Shown here: positions 1 to 8,026 of the stretch, in pieces | Numbering within the stretch: position 1 is the first letter of the stretch | Layout: every line of letters starts with the position of its first letter | Origin: Caldilineaceae bacterium SB0661_bin_34 | GTDB taxonomy: Bacteria > Chloroflexota > Anaerolineae > Caldilineales > Caldilineaceae | Length of the DNA stretch: 53,235 bases | Direction of reading: 5' to 3' | Assembly: GCA_009841145.1 (NCBI GenBank) | Contig: VXMJ01000084.1 | Coordinates: forward strand, 1-53,235 | Made by a program: the position numbers and the translations under genes | The notes under the pieces: model-generated | What the model saw: only the letters and a program-made list of their open reading frames with translations | Databases searched by the model: none | Told to the model about the DNA's origin: nothing

Positions 1-139
1 AGCACGCGATACCGACAGGTATTGCCGGATCGGCATAGGTTCTGGAGACCGGAGACCTGTGCTTGGTTTGGGACTTATGCCGAGGGGTTGACCCTGGGTA
101 TGGGAACTGGGCCCGACGGTTCCGCCCTTGCAGGTTGTT

Positions 140-565
140 GAGTTAACTGCAGAGACGCCGGGCGCGGCGGAACAGGAGTTGACCATTCCGCCGGGAGCGT
201 TCGCGGCCCTGGTCGGCCTTGCGCTGCTTGCACCTGATGTTGGCGTCCAGCCCGGAGGTGTCCGGCAGAGCGTACACGTGGCCATCGCTGTCCGTGGCTT
301 GCTCCACGTCGCGATCCACGCCCAAGACTCCCGTTGCTGCTGGTGGCGGCACGCAGGCGACAGACACTGCGTGGAATACATGGGCATGCCACTTGGGATG
401 CCGTTGCGTGCCTTCCTTCAACACCCGGACCTGCTGACCGGACAGCCCCATACCGGCCCTGATTGCCTGCCTGCCGCACCCAGCCAACCTTGGGTAATAC
501 TGTCGGGTGCCGTCCATGCACACGCTGTCGGGAAGGGTGAAGCCATCCCGGTGCCAAGACTTGGT
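140..565 (-). pseudogene. Decayed TnpB (IS200/IS605 or IS607 type) remnant
   Basis: Minus-strand translation gives TnpB-like pieces in order, but in two frames: GFTLPDSVCMDGTRQYYP, then KVGWVRQAGNQGRYG in a shifted frame, then QQVRVLKEG, KWHAHVFHAVSV and GVLGVDRDVEQATDSDG back in the first frame, followed by a basic KQRK...RRARRL stretch. The last block matches the first RuvC motif region of TnpB, with its Asp near position 315. Two compensating frameshifts, a stop near 143, no recognisable N-terminus upstream of 565 and no C-terminal zinc-finger half make this a dead fragment. Bases 1-139 and 566-796 hold nothing else I can recognise. Family assignment is by motif recall, not by a search. 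Confidence 0.65.
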
Positions 566-796
566 TTACACGTAACGGCTGGGCCCGGCGTTTGCAGCGC
601 AGCACTGGCTGGGCCCGGCGGCAACGCCCACCCAATCCGGTTCAGGCTGCCCGGTGGGTGGCTTAAGCGGGAATTCGTTCGGTGTTCCTGGTGGTATTAC
701 AAGGCGGAGCCGTCTTGCACTGTTGGGGCGGCTCCGCGTCACGGACCGCGTCTTCAGGAATGGCTGACGGCGGTGTGCCACCAAAGTCAACCACTT

Positions 797-2029
797 TTAC
801 AACGGTTGCCAGCGATTGGGTTCTTGCGAACCTACCCGATCCACTGGAATGTCGGCCCGCCACGTTGAGTCTGCGATGATCTTGGCTGGGTCGCAGCGGT
901 CAGCGTAGCGCCTGGCCACCTCGATCACTTCCTCCAGCAAACCTTCGCTGAGGGTAACCGGATCCAAGCCCAGCTCCAGGAACTGGTGATTTTCCACCCT
1001 AAGGTCGTTCTCAAGCGCTTCGTTGCGCGGGTTCGTGTAGTACCTGACCTCCGCACCGGTCAGCTTCCCTACCAACTGGGCGAGGTCCCTGACCCTGTGG
1101 GTTTCGGTCACCTGATTGAAAATCTTGACCCGTTCGCCGCGTTTGGGCGGATTGTCGATCGCCAGGTTCACACACCGGGCGGTATCGCGGATGTGGATGA
1201 AGGCGCGGGTCTGGCCGCCGGTACCGTAGACCGTGATGGGATGTCCAACCACGCTCTGCATCAGGAAGCGGTTGAGGACCGTTCCATAGTCCCCCTCGTA
1301 GTCGAACCGGTTGACGAGGCGTTCGTCGGCCAGGGTGTCGGCCGTGTTCGTGCCCCAGACAATGCCCTGGTGGAGATCGGTAATGCGCACCTGATCGTTT
1401 TTGTTGTAATAGAAGAACATCAGCGCGTCCAGCGTCTTGGTCATGTGATAGACGCTGCCGGGATTGGGCGGATAGATGATTTCCATCTCGTGGCGAACCC
1501 CTTCCGCCTCCACTTGCACGGGCAGGTAGCCCTCGGGGATTTTGAGTCCGGCCGTGCCGTAGCCGTAGACACCCATGGTGCCCAGGTGGACCACGTGTAT
1601 GTCCAACCCGGTCTCGACAATGCCGCAAAGGAGATTGTGCGTGGCGTTGATGTTGTTGTCGATCGTGTAGCGCTTGTGGCGCGGCGACTTCATTGAATAG
1701 GGCGCCGCCCGTTGTTCGCCGAAGTGCACGACGGCCTGCGGCTGCAGATCGCGCAGGAGCGCCACCAGGCTGGCATAGTCCTCTGCAATGTCGATGTCGA
1801 CGTGGCAGACATCCTGCCCCGTGACCTCCCGCCAGGCAGCCAGACGTATGTCGATTGGGGAGATTGGAGTCAACGACTGCGTGCCCAGTTCCACATCGGT
1901 CTTTCGCCGGACCAGATTGTCTACAATCGTGACATTGAATCCCTGGCGGGACAGCCGCAGGCTGGTGGGCCATCCACAGAAGCCGTCTCCGCCGAGTACC
2001 ACTATATTGCTTGCTCGATTCGCACTCAT
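797..2029 (-). CDS. sqdB: UDP-sulfoquinovose synthase
   Basis: Makes UDP-sulfoquinovose from UDP-glucose and sulfite, the head-group donor for the sulfolipid SQDG. The 410-residue protein is an extended short-chain dehydrogenase/reductase: N-terminal NAD motif VVLGGDGFCGWP, typical of SqdB/SQD1, then GTMGVYG and the catalytic YHMTK (Tyr-x3-Lys). Length fits the family. I start it at the ATG at 2029 rather than the longer open frame, because an AGAAGGGA Shine-Dalgarno lies just upstream and the protein then begins right before the Rossmann strand. It is divergent from the sulfolipid glycosyltransferase at 2194; the 164 bp between them should carry both promoters. The pairing supports the specific SqdB role over a generic NAD-dependent epimerase. 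Confidence 0.93.
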   Translation of the reverse strand: MSANRASNIVVLGGDGFCGWPTSLRLSRQGFNVTIVDNLVRRKTDVELGTQSLTPISPIDIRLAAWREVTGQDVCHVDIDIAEDYASLVALLRDLQPQAVVHFGEQRAAPYSMKSPRHKRYTIDNNINATHNLLCGIVETGLDIHVVHLGTMGVYGYGTAGLKIPEGYLPVQVEAEGVRHEMEIIYPPNPGSVYHMTKTLDALMFFYYNKNDQVRITDLHQGIVWGTNTADTLADERLVNRFDYEGDYGTVLNRFLMQSVVGHPITVYGTGGQTRAFIHIRDTARCVNLAIDNPPKRGERVKIFNQVTETHRVRDLAQLVGKLTGAEVRYYTNPRNEALENDLRVENHQFLELGLDPVTLSEGLLEEVIEVARRYADRCDPAKIIADSTWRADIPVDRVGSQEPNRWQPL

Positions 2030-2193
2030 GAATCCCTTCTTGCTACGTACTCGGTTCCGGGAAGGGGGTTGCGAGGCGGAAAGGGCAGTCTCATCATCCG
2101 GGCAGGCTGGCTCATGCCCTGCGCCGCGCGGGTCCGGCAAGGCGATCCGGACACTCCCCACAGGACAGGCTAAACCTCGTTGAGGCAGTCGGC

Positions 2194-3372
2194 ATGGTAG
2201 CACACGGAAGCCCATCCGAATCCCAGCCGGACCAACCGCAGCGCTTGCGGATCGGGCTGTTTACCGAAACGTTTCTGCCCAAGATCGACGGGGTGGTCAA
2301 CATCCTGCAGCTGCTCCTCCGATACCTGGCTTCCAAGGGACACGAAGCCATCCTGTTTGCGCCTTCCGGCGGTCCCAGCGAGTTCGCCGGCTTTCGGGTT
2401 GTGCCGGTCAACGGCATCACCGCCCCGTACTACACGGAACTGAAGTTCAACTTTCCCCGGTCGGATTCGTTCCGGACATTGCGCCGGTTCCAGCCCGACC
2501 TGGTACATGTCCTGCACCCGTTCGTGCTGGGACCGTTCGGCATGCGCATGGCGCATCGGCTGGGGGTCCCTGTGTTGGCCTCCTATCACACGGACATCGC
2601 GCGGTATGCGGCTTTTTACGGCCAGGGGTTCCTGACCGGATTCCTGAGGCGGTACGCCACCTACCTGCACAACCGAGCCACCCTGACGGTCTGCCCCTCC
2701 AGCGTCCTGCGCGACGACCTGAGGCGACAGGGCATCCGCAGGGTCCGCTGGTGGCGACGCGGCATCGATACCGACCTGTTCAGCGCCGGCCCGGTCGATC
2801 CGATGGTGCGCGAGGAGCTGACACAGGGACATCCCGAAGACTTTCTGGTCCTCAACGTAGGTCGCCACGCGCCCGAAAAAGGCCTGATCGAGTTGCGCGA
2901 CCGGCTGTTTCCGATGAAGGGCCTGCGCCTGGCACTCGTCGGCGACGGCCCCAGCCATGCCGAACTCAGGGCCTGGTACGCGGGAACCCCCACCACCTTC
3001 ACCGGCTACCGCTATGGCGAGGATCTGGTCGCGGCCTATCGCGCCGCGGACCTGTTTGTCTTTCCGTCCACGACCGAAACGTTCGGCCTTGTGGCCCTGG
3101 AAGCAATGGCCTGCCGCCTGCCCGTGATCGCCGCCCGCAGGGGTGGGATCACCGACACAGTCGCGCACAACCGCAACGGACTGCTGTTCGATCCGGACAA
3201 CCCGGGCGAAATACGCGAACAGGTCAGACAGATGAGGGACAATCGATCCCTCCTGCAATCCTTTGCCGAAGCCGGCTGGCAACACGCCTTGCGCCAGGAC
3301 TGGCGCAGCACCATGGATCAACTGGTGGGCTTCTACCGGATGGCGTTGAGACAGCACCGGATCTTCGGATAA
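2194..3372 (+). CDS. sqdX: Sulfoquinovosyltransferase-like GT4 glycosyltransferase
   Basis: Predicted to move sulfoquinovose from UDP-sulfoquinovose to diacylglycerol at the inner membrane face. The 392-residue protein has a GT-B fold layout: N-terminal RIGLFTETFLPKIDGVV, the HTDIARYAAFYG segment, a mid GIDTDLF, the donor-domain start LNVGRHAPEKGL, and the GT4 motif TETFGLVALEAMACRLPV with both conserved Glu. HPFVLGPFGMRMA resembles SqdX/SQD2 and related GT4 enzymes such as mannosyl- or digalactosyl-lipid transferases. The assignment rests mainly on divergence from sqdB. Sequence alone would allow another phospholipid or diacylglycerol glycosyltransferase. The ATG at 2194 follows a weak ribosome site. 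Confidence 0.82.
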   Translation: MVAHGSPSESQPDQPQRLRIGLFTETFLPKIDGVVNILQLLLRYLASKGHEAILFAPSGGPSEFAGFRVVPVNGITAPYYTELKFNFPRSDSFRTLRRFQPDLVHVLHPFVLGPFGMRMAHRLGVPVLASYHTDIARYAAFYGQGFLTGFLRRYATYLHNRATLTVCPSSVLRDDLRRQGIRRVRWWRRGIDTDLFSAGPVDPMVREELTQGHPEDFLVLNVGRHAPEKGLIELRDRLFPMKGLRLALVGDGPSHAELRAWYAGTPTTFTGYRYGEDLVAAYRAADLFVFPSTTETFGLVALEAMACRLPVIAARRGGITDTVAHNRNGLLFDPDNPGEIREQVRQMRDNRSLLQSFAEAGWQHALRQDWRSTMDQLVGFYRMALRQHRIFG

Positions 3373-3375
3373 CCG

Positions 3376-3391
3376 CCGCGTGCGCACGCGG
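3376..3391. terminator. GC-rich hairpin after sqdX
   Basis: CCGCGT-GCGC-ACGCGG is a perfect self-complementary hairpin three bases after the sqdX stop. It has no T-tract, so a terminator role is only possible. Confidence 0.3.
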
Positions 3392-3494
3392 TGCACGCCG
3401 CGATTCGGGGCCTGCAGCGACGATCTGAATTAGAATCAACCCGAATCGGATCCCTGTTGGAGGCGCCAGCCGACACCATTTGCGGAGACATGTT

Positions 3495-4652
3495 ATGAAA
3501 CTGGGCATCCTGACAGGCGGCGGCGACGTTCCCGGTCTGAATCCGTGCATCAAGTCCATCGTGACACGGATGACGGAAGCGGGACACGAAGTAGTCGGGT
3601 TCCGCCGCGGATGGGCCGGCCCCCTGGAGATCAATCCCGACGATCCGGAGTCGGTCGCTCACCACACCTACAACCTCGACGCCGAAGCCGTCCGCACAAT
3701 CGACCGCACCGGTGGCACGTTCCTGCATTCCAGCCGGACCAATCCAGGCAAGGTCAAGGGCGGCGCGATCCCGGAACACCTGTCAGTGGGCGATGCCACG
3801 GACAACGGCGGCGGCACCTACGACTTCACTTCCACGGTGATCAAGAACCTGGACGCGCTGGGCGTGGAAACCCTGGTCCCGATTGGAGGCGACGACACTC
3901 TGGGCTACGGCGGGCGATTGCACGCGGAAGGAGTCCAGATTGTGGCTTGCCCCAAGACCATGGACAACGATGTCTATGGCACCGACTACTGTATGGGCTT
4001 CAGCACCGCGGTCACGCGCAGCGCCGAGTTCATCACCAACCTGCGCACCAGCGCCGGCTCCCACGAACGCGTCGCCGTGATCGAGCTCTTCGGCCGCAAC
4101 TCGGGGGAAACAGCCCTGCTCAGCAGCTATGTGGCGGATGCCGACCGCGCCCTGATCTGCGAGGTGCCCTTCAACCCGGACCGACTCATGGCGCTGGTCA
4201 CCGAGGACTGGAACCGCAACCCCAGCAACTATGCCATGGTGGTGATCAGCGAAGGCGCCACGGTGGAGGGCGGCGAGATCATCGAGTCGGGCCAGGCCGA
4301 TGCCTTCGGCCACCGCAAGCTGGGCGGCATTGGAGAGATGGTGGGAGCCATGATCGAGGAACATACGGGATTCGGGATCATCAACCAGAAACTGGCCTAC
4401 CTGATGCGCACGGGGGCGCCGGACGCCTTGGACCTGCTGGTTTCGCGAACCTACGGCCACATGGCGGCGGATCTGTTGCTCCAGGGTCAAAGTGGAAGAA
4501 TGGTGGCACTCCGCGACGGCCGGTTCACCCACATCGACATGGGCGAAGTGACCAAGGGCACGCGGTGCGTCGATGTGGACCGGCTCTACAACGTGGAGAC
4601 CTACAGGCCGGAGATGAAGAATCCGTTCGGTCTGCCCATGTTCCTGTATTAA
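3495..4652 (+). CDS. pfp: 6-phosphofructokinase, pyrophosphate-dependent type
   Basis: Phosphorylates fructose-6-phosphate in glycolysis; residues suggest PPi rather than ATP as donor. The 385-residue protein starts with [13 protein letters not shown]. Two diagnostic sites are PPi-type: GGDDTLG has Asp where ATP enzymes have Gly, and PKTMDND has Lys where ATP enzymes usually have Gly. [10 protein letters not shown] and [12 protein letters not shown] are typical of the PfkA family. I chose the ATG at 3495 because GGAG lies seven bases upstream; a longer frame from 3480 lacks a site. A TAGAAT -10-like box lies at 3431-3436. The gene stands alone and is closed by a strong terminator. Confidence 0.9.
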   Translation: MKLGILTGGGDVPGLNPCIKSIVTRMTEAGHEVVGFRRGWAGPLEINPDDPESVAHHTYNLDAEAVRTIDRTGGTFLHSSRTNPGKVKGGAIPEHLSVGDATDNGGGTYDFTSTVIKNLDALGVETLVPIGGDDTLGYGGRLHAEGVQIVACPKTMDNDVYGTDYCMGFSTAVTRSAEFITNLRTSAGSHERVAVIELFGRNSGETALLSSYVADADRALICEVPFNPDRLMALVTEDWNRNPSNYAMVVISEGATVEGGEIIESGQADAFGHRKLGGIGEMVGAMIEEHTGFGIINQKLAYLMRTGAPDALDLLVSRTYGHMAADLLLQGQSGRMVALRDGRFTHIDMGEVTKGTRCVDVDRLYNVETYRPEMKNPFGLPMFLY

Positions 4653-4686
4653 TTGCCGGCGGCGGCATCGGAACCCCCGGAATCAA

Positions 4687-4712
4687 GGACCGCTCCCGAT
4701 TGGGAGCGGTCC
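4687..4712. terminator. Bidirectional hairpin terminator
   Basis: Perfect 11-bp stem GGACCGCTCCC / GGGAGCGGTCC with loop GATT, followed by TCTTC. It lies between the convergent ends of pfp (4652) and the small minus-strand gene (4716). Confidence 0.7.
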
Positions 4713-4715
4713 TCT

Positions 4716-4937
4716 TCACACTTTGCACCGGAATGACCACAGGGCGGCTTCGCGCATGCCTGTCCAATGGGTACCGGTGTTCGGCTGAACACGCCGCCCC
4801 AGAGTAATCAGGACGGAACCCAGCCAGGCCCGGAAGGGCGAGACTGTTGACCGCACCTCCTCCTGGGTGGGCTCCCGATACACGAATACTCCCTTGCTCA
4901 TCATTCCCAGCGCCAAGGCTGTTATCAATTCGGACAT
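4716..4937 (-). CDS. Small hypothetical protein (73 aa)
   Basis: I do not recognise this family. The start ATG at 4937 is preceded by a strong GGGGAAG Shine-Dalgarno at good spacing, and the frame ends next to a terminator, which together favour a real gene. The N-terminus (MSELITALALGMMSKGVFVY) could be a short amphipathic or membrane-associated helix, followed by a polar helix (EPTQEEVRSTVSPFRAW) and a basic tail. No signal peptidase site or metal-binding motif is evident. It is flanked by pfp and tRNA-Arg, with no functional hint from either. Confidence 0.45.
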   Translation of the reverse strand: MSELITALALGMMSKGVFVYREPTQEEVRSTVSPFRAWLGSVLITLGRRVQPNTGTHWTGMREAALWSFRCKV

Positions 4938-5121
4938 GTGACTTCCCCTGTGTGACCCAACCATCAAGGGAAGTGTCTGTCCTAGGCGTGCAGGAACTGT
5001 GTCAGGTCTGTGCCAGGTTTGTATCAAAACCCTGTCTACACGGCCCGGAGATGCCCAGGTTCGGAGCGCGGCCGGCCATCCCCTTCATGCAGGCACCGGA
5101 TTCGTGGTCTTGGTGCTGGTG

Positions 5122-5127
5122 TACAAT
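5122..5127 (+). promoter_or_regulatory. -10-like box of the tRNA-Arg gene
   Basis: TACAAT ends ten bases before the first tRNA base, the distance expected for a -10 element serving a tRNA with little or no leader. No clear -35 is seen. Confidence 0.35.
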
Positions 5128-5137
5128 CCCGCCGCCA

Positions 5138-5214
5138 GCCTCCTTAGCTCAGCTGGATAGAGCGGCTGCCTTCTAAGCAGCGGGTCGTGGGTTCGAGTCC
5201 TACAGGAGGTGCCA
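5138..5214 (+). tRNA. tRNA-Arg (TCT)
   Basis: Cloverleaf by eye: acceptor GCCTCCT pairs with AGGAGGT (one G-U), the anticodon stem is GCTGC/GCAGC around loop CTTCTAA, giving anticodon TCT at 5172-5174, and the T-arm carries GGTTCGAGTCC. CCA is encoded at 5212-5214. It reads the AGA/AGG codons, which should be minor in a GC-rich genome. Confidence 0.95.
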
Positions 5215-5245
5215 AACCGGTTGCAGCATCAGGTCCAAGACCGCG

Positions 5246-5272
5246 AACCCGTCGGCATCGCCGACGGGTTTT
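5246..5272. terminator. Hairpin terminator after tRNA-Arg
   Basis: Perfect 11-bp stem AACCCGTCGGC / GCCGACGGGTT with loop ATC, then TT. It lies between the tRNA and the convergent ThuA gene, and can serve both. Confidence 0.7.
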
Positions 5273-5288
5273 CCGTTATGTTCCGGGG

Positions 5289-6068
5289 TCAGCCGACGCG
5301 CACCCGCTCGTCCGAGGCCGCGCCGATGGGCTCAAGCGATTCCCGCTCGTTGATGGCCACCGGACGCGTGGAGCCCTTCTGCGAGTAGGGGTAGGCCGGG
5401 CCCGCCACGGGGGCTGCCCACTGCACCGCGTTCGCCAACACCCGATGGATTTCCGGCTGGGTATAGATCGGAAAGGTCTCGTGTCCGGGGCGGAAGTAAA
5501 AGATCTTGCCATTCCCGCGGTGGAAACAGCATCCGCTGCGGAACACGTTGCCGCCCTCAAACCAGCTGACAAATACCAGTTCGTCCGGCTGCGGGATGTC
5601 GAACAGTTCCCCGTACATCTCGCACTGGGGAATTTCGAAGTAGGGTGGCAGACCCTGGGCAATGGGATGGCCGGGCCGCACAACCCAGATCCGCTCCCGC
5701 TCGCTGGCCTCGCGCCAGCGCAAACTGCACGAAGTACCCATCAGCTTGCGGAAGATCTTCGAGAAGTGCCCGGAGTGGAGCACGATCAGCCCCATCCCTT
5801 CGAGCACCCGTTTCTGCACCTTGTCGACAATGTCGTCGTCGACCTCCTGGTGGGCCATGTGGCCCCACCAAAGCATGACGTCCGTAGCCTCCAGGACCTC
5901 GTCCGTCAGCCCGTGTTCCGGCTCGTCCAACGTTGCTGTGCCCACATCGGTGATGCCGTGATCGGCCAAGCCTTTCTTGATGGCGGCGTGCATCCCGTCG
6001 GGATAGAGGGCCGCAATCTCCGCGTGTATCTTTTCGTGACGGTATTCGTTCCAGATGGTTACTCTCAT
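5289..6068 (-). CDS. ThuA-like protein (class I glutamine-amidotransferase fold)
   Basis: ThuA-domain proteins are linked to trehalose and other sugar catabolism, with poorly defined chemistry. The 259-residue protein begins [12 protein letters not shown] and shows the ThuA features [25 protein letters not shown] and the C-terminal [15 protein letters not shown] use the ATG at 6068, which has GGAGG nine bases upstream; the longer frame to 6170 would run into the upstream gene. It follows the Gfo/Idh/MocA oxidoreductase by 52 bp on the same strand. That pair is a common one in sugar or cyclitol oxidation clusters. The substrate cannot be told from sequence. Confidence 0.85.
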   Translation of the reverse strand: MRVTIWNEYRHEKIHAEIAALYPDGMHAAIKKGLADHGITDVGTATLDEPEHGLTDEVLEATDVMLWWGHMAHQEVDDDIVDKVQKRVLEGMGLIVLHSGHFSKIFRKLMGTSCSLRWREASERERIWVVRPGHPIAQGLPPYFEIPQCEMYGELFDIPQPDELVFVSWFEGGNVFRSGCCFHRGNGKIFYFRPGHETFPIYTQPEIHRVLANAVQWAAPVAGPAYPYSQKGSTRPVAINERESLEPIGAASDERVRVG

Positions 6069-6120
6069 TGTGACCGGCCTCCATGGAGCCGTGATCGAAG
6101 GAAAAACGGGGATAGAAACG

Positions 6121-7146
6121 TCAACAAGGAACCACCTGGCCATTCCGGGCGGCTGATTCCTTGATGGCATCCCATAGTCTCAGCATCCGCAAGCCGACTT
6201 CGGGAGGCGACGGATTCTCGATGCGGCCGGCCCGCACGTCCAGGAACCGATGCCAGGCTGTCCGCATGGCCGGCAGATCCACGCGCCGGAAGTCCTCGTC
6301 GCCGTCCTCCTGAACTTCCACCCAGCGTCCCCACATGCACGCCTTGAGGTGCGCCTTCTCGGCGAAGACGTGGATTGTGGAGCTGCAGCTCTTGACTGCA
6401 TTGCCGCACCCGTGGATGGTCACGAAGGTTCCGGACTGCAAACGGCCCATGGCCGCCGCCATGATGTCGACGGCCATGTCGTCGTTGTTGAGCCAGGCAG
6501 CCACCTCCACGAAGTCCTCGCCGGCCAGATCGGCAATCGTGTTCATCAGGTGGGCACCGGTGTCGAACATGAACCCGCCACCGGACACGTGGGGATCAAG
6601 ACGCCAGCGGCCATCCGCCAGCCCCTTCCAGCTCTGCCACACGGTACCGCTGATGGCCAGCACGCGGCCGTAGGGCCCGTCGTGCAGTTGCTCGGAAGCC
6701 CACCGGATTTGCGGCGACAGGCTGCCCTGGAAGGCCACGGTCACCAATTTGCCGGTTTCATCCCGCTTGGCGATAACGCGTTCGGCTTCTTCCTTGCTCA
6801 CCACCATGGGCTTTTCGACCAGGACGTCCAACCCCGCGTCGAGACTGGCCACGACGTGGTCGTGGTGCATGGCATGGGGGGTGACGATGAAGACGGCATC
6901 CAGATCCGCTGCATGCCTGTCCAGCATCGCATCCAGATCCGGCACGTTCTCGGGGACTTCGACTCCGGCCTCCTCAAACAGCAGACAGGTCAGCTCGTAA
7001 TTCGCGGCCATGGGTTCGCACACGACGCTGACATGCGTGCCACGGGGATCTTCCAGAATGGAACGGAGATGGTTGCGGGCCATGCCTCCGCATCCGATGA
7101 TGGCCGTGCGCGTCACCGCTTCCTGGACAGCAGAAGTAGACGCCAT
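6121..7146 (-). CDS. Gfo/Idh/MocA-family NAD(P)-dependent oxidoreductase
   Basis: Predicted to oxidise or reduce a sugar or inositol-like substrate with a nicotinamide cofactor. The 341-residue protein has an N-terminal Rossmann motif ([13 protein letters not shown]), the family VEKPM motif at the domain junction, and a C-terminal [19 protein letters not shown] segment with the usual Asp-x3-His pair. I chose the ATG at 7146; a start at 7203 is possible because neither has a clear ribosome site. It is first in a two-gene unit with the ThuA-like protein and is divergent from maf. The substrate is unknown. Confidence 0.87.
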   Translation of the reverse strand: MASTSAVQEAVTRTAIIGCGGMARNHLRSILEDPRGTHVSVVCEPMAANYELTCLLFEEAGVEVPENVPDLDAMLDRHAADLDAVFIVTPHAMHHDHVVASLDAGLDVLVEKPMVVSKEEAERVIAKRDETGKLVTVAFQGSLSPQIRWASEQLHDGPYGRVLAISGTVWQSWKGLADGRWRLDPHVSGGGFMFDTGAHLMNTIADLAGEDFVEVAAWLNNDDMAVDIMAAAMGRLQSGTFVTIHGCGNAVKSCSSTIHVFAEKAHLKACMWGRWVEVQEDGDEDFRRVDLPAMRTAWHRFLDVRAGRIENPSPPEVGLRMLRLWDAIKESAARNGQVVPC

Positions 7147-7327
7147 GTGTTGAGGAACCTGGTGTTGGGGAGAATCCGGACCACCGCGAAATTGCCCGGA
7201 CATGCGGCCTCAAAGGCGATAGAGGCCCCCCAATTGTACTTTGCGACTTCGGACGGTGCACGATTCAGGTGCCTGCATCCCGGTTTGTTTCCGGCGGGCG
7301 CCATGTCCGCCATACAGTGCCGAACCT

Positions 7328-8020
7328 ATGAATACTCCCCCTATGACTTCGGACACCACTTCCCGGGGCGGAATCCTGGTCCTTGCCTCGGCGAGTCCTC
7401 GGCGACAAGCCTTTCTCAGGGCATTGGGACTTCCGGTGCACCTCCATCCGGCGAACGTGGACGAATCGCCCCTGCCCAACGAAACCCCGGATTGCATGAC
7501 CTTGCGGCTGGCGTCCCTGAAGGCGGAAACGGCCCGGAGGGACCTGCCAAGCGAACCGCCGGCCGAACCGGCCCTACTGCTGGGCCTGGACACCACCGTG
7601 GTACATGCGGGCGACATTCTGGGAAAGCCAAAAGACACCCTTGAAGCGGAATCGTTCCTGCGTCGACTGCGCACCGGACCGCACGAAGTTTGCACGGGCT
7701 ATTGCCTGATCAACCTCCAAACCGGGAGACGGCGGACGGGGGTGCACGTATCCCGACTGACCATGCGCAACTACACGGACGCGGAAATCGACCGGTACGT
7801 CCAGATCGGCGATCCGTTCGACAAAGCGGGAGGATATGCCCTGCAGGACCGGGACTTCAATCCCGTTGCCCGCCTGGACGGCTGCGCCGCCAGTGTCATG
7901 GGCATGCCCGTGCACGATCTGCTGCACCTGTTGCGGGACGAGGCAGGTTGGCCCGTTTCAAGGGACTTCGGTGCGGTCTGTGTCAGACTCACCGGGCGCG
8001 CCTGCTGCCAAACATCTTGA
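7328..8020 (+). CDS. maf: Maf-family nucleotide pyrophosphatase
   Basis: Hydrolyses non-canonical or modified nucleoside triphosphates (Maf/YhdE type), acting as a house-cleaning enzyme. The 230-residue protein shows LVLASASPRRQAFL at the N-terminus, LLGLDTTVV (usually GADT), GKPKD, and the late DKAGGYALQ motif. The start is uncertain: ATG codons at 7328 and 7343 lack clear Shine-Dalgarno sites. It ends six bases before pcrA, so the two are likely co-transcribed. The C-terminal ~20 residues past the conserved core are poorly conserved. Confidence 0.88.
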   Translation: MNTPPMTSDTTSRGGILVLASASPRRQAFLRALGLPVHLHPANVDESPLPNETPDCMTLRLASLKAETARRDLPSEPPAEPALLLGLDTTVVHAGDILGKPKDTLEAESFLRRLRTGPHEVCTGYCLINLQTGRRRTGVHVSRLTMRNYTDAEIDRYVQIGDPFDKAGGYALQDRDFNPVARLDGCAASVMGMPVHDLLHLLRDEAGWPVSRDFGAVCVRLTGRACCQTS

Positions 8021-8026
8021 TTCGCC

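Noticed and set aside
578-620. GCTGGGCCCGGCG repeated at 578-590 and 608-620
   Set aside because: Only two short GC-rich copies; not enough for a repeat array or site.
5187-6164. 325-aa open frame antisense to the ThuA gene
   Set aside because: ThuA motifs are clear on the minus strand and the frame starts inside the tRNA.
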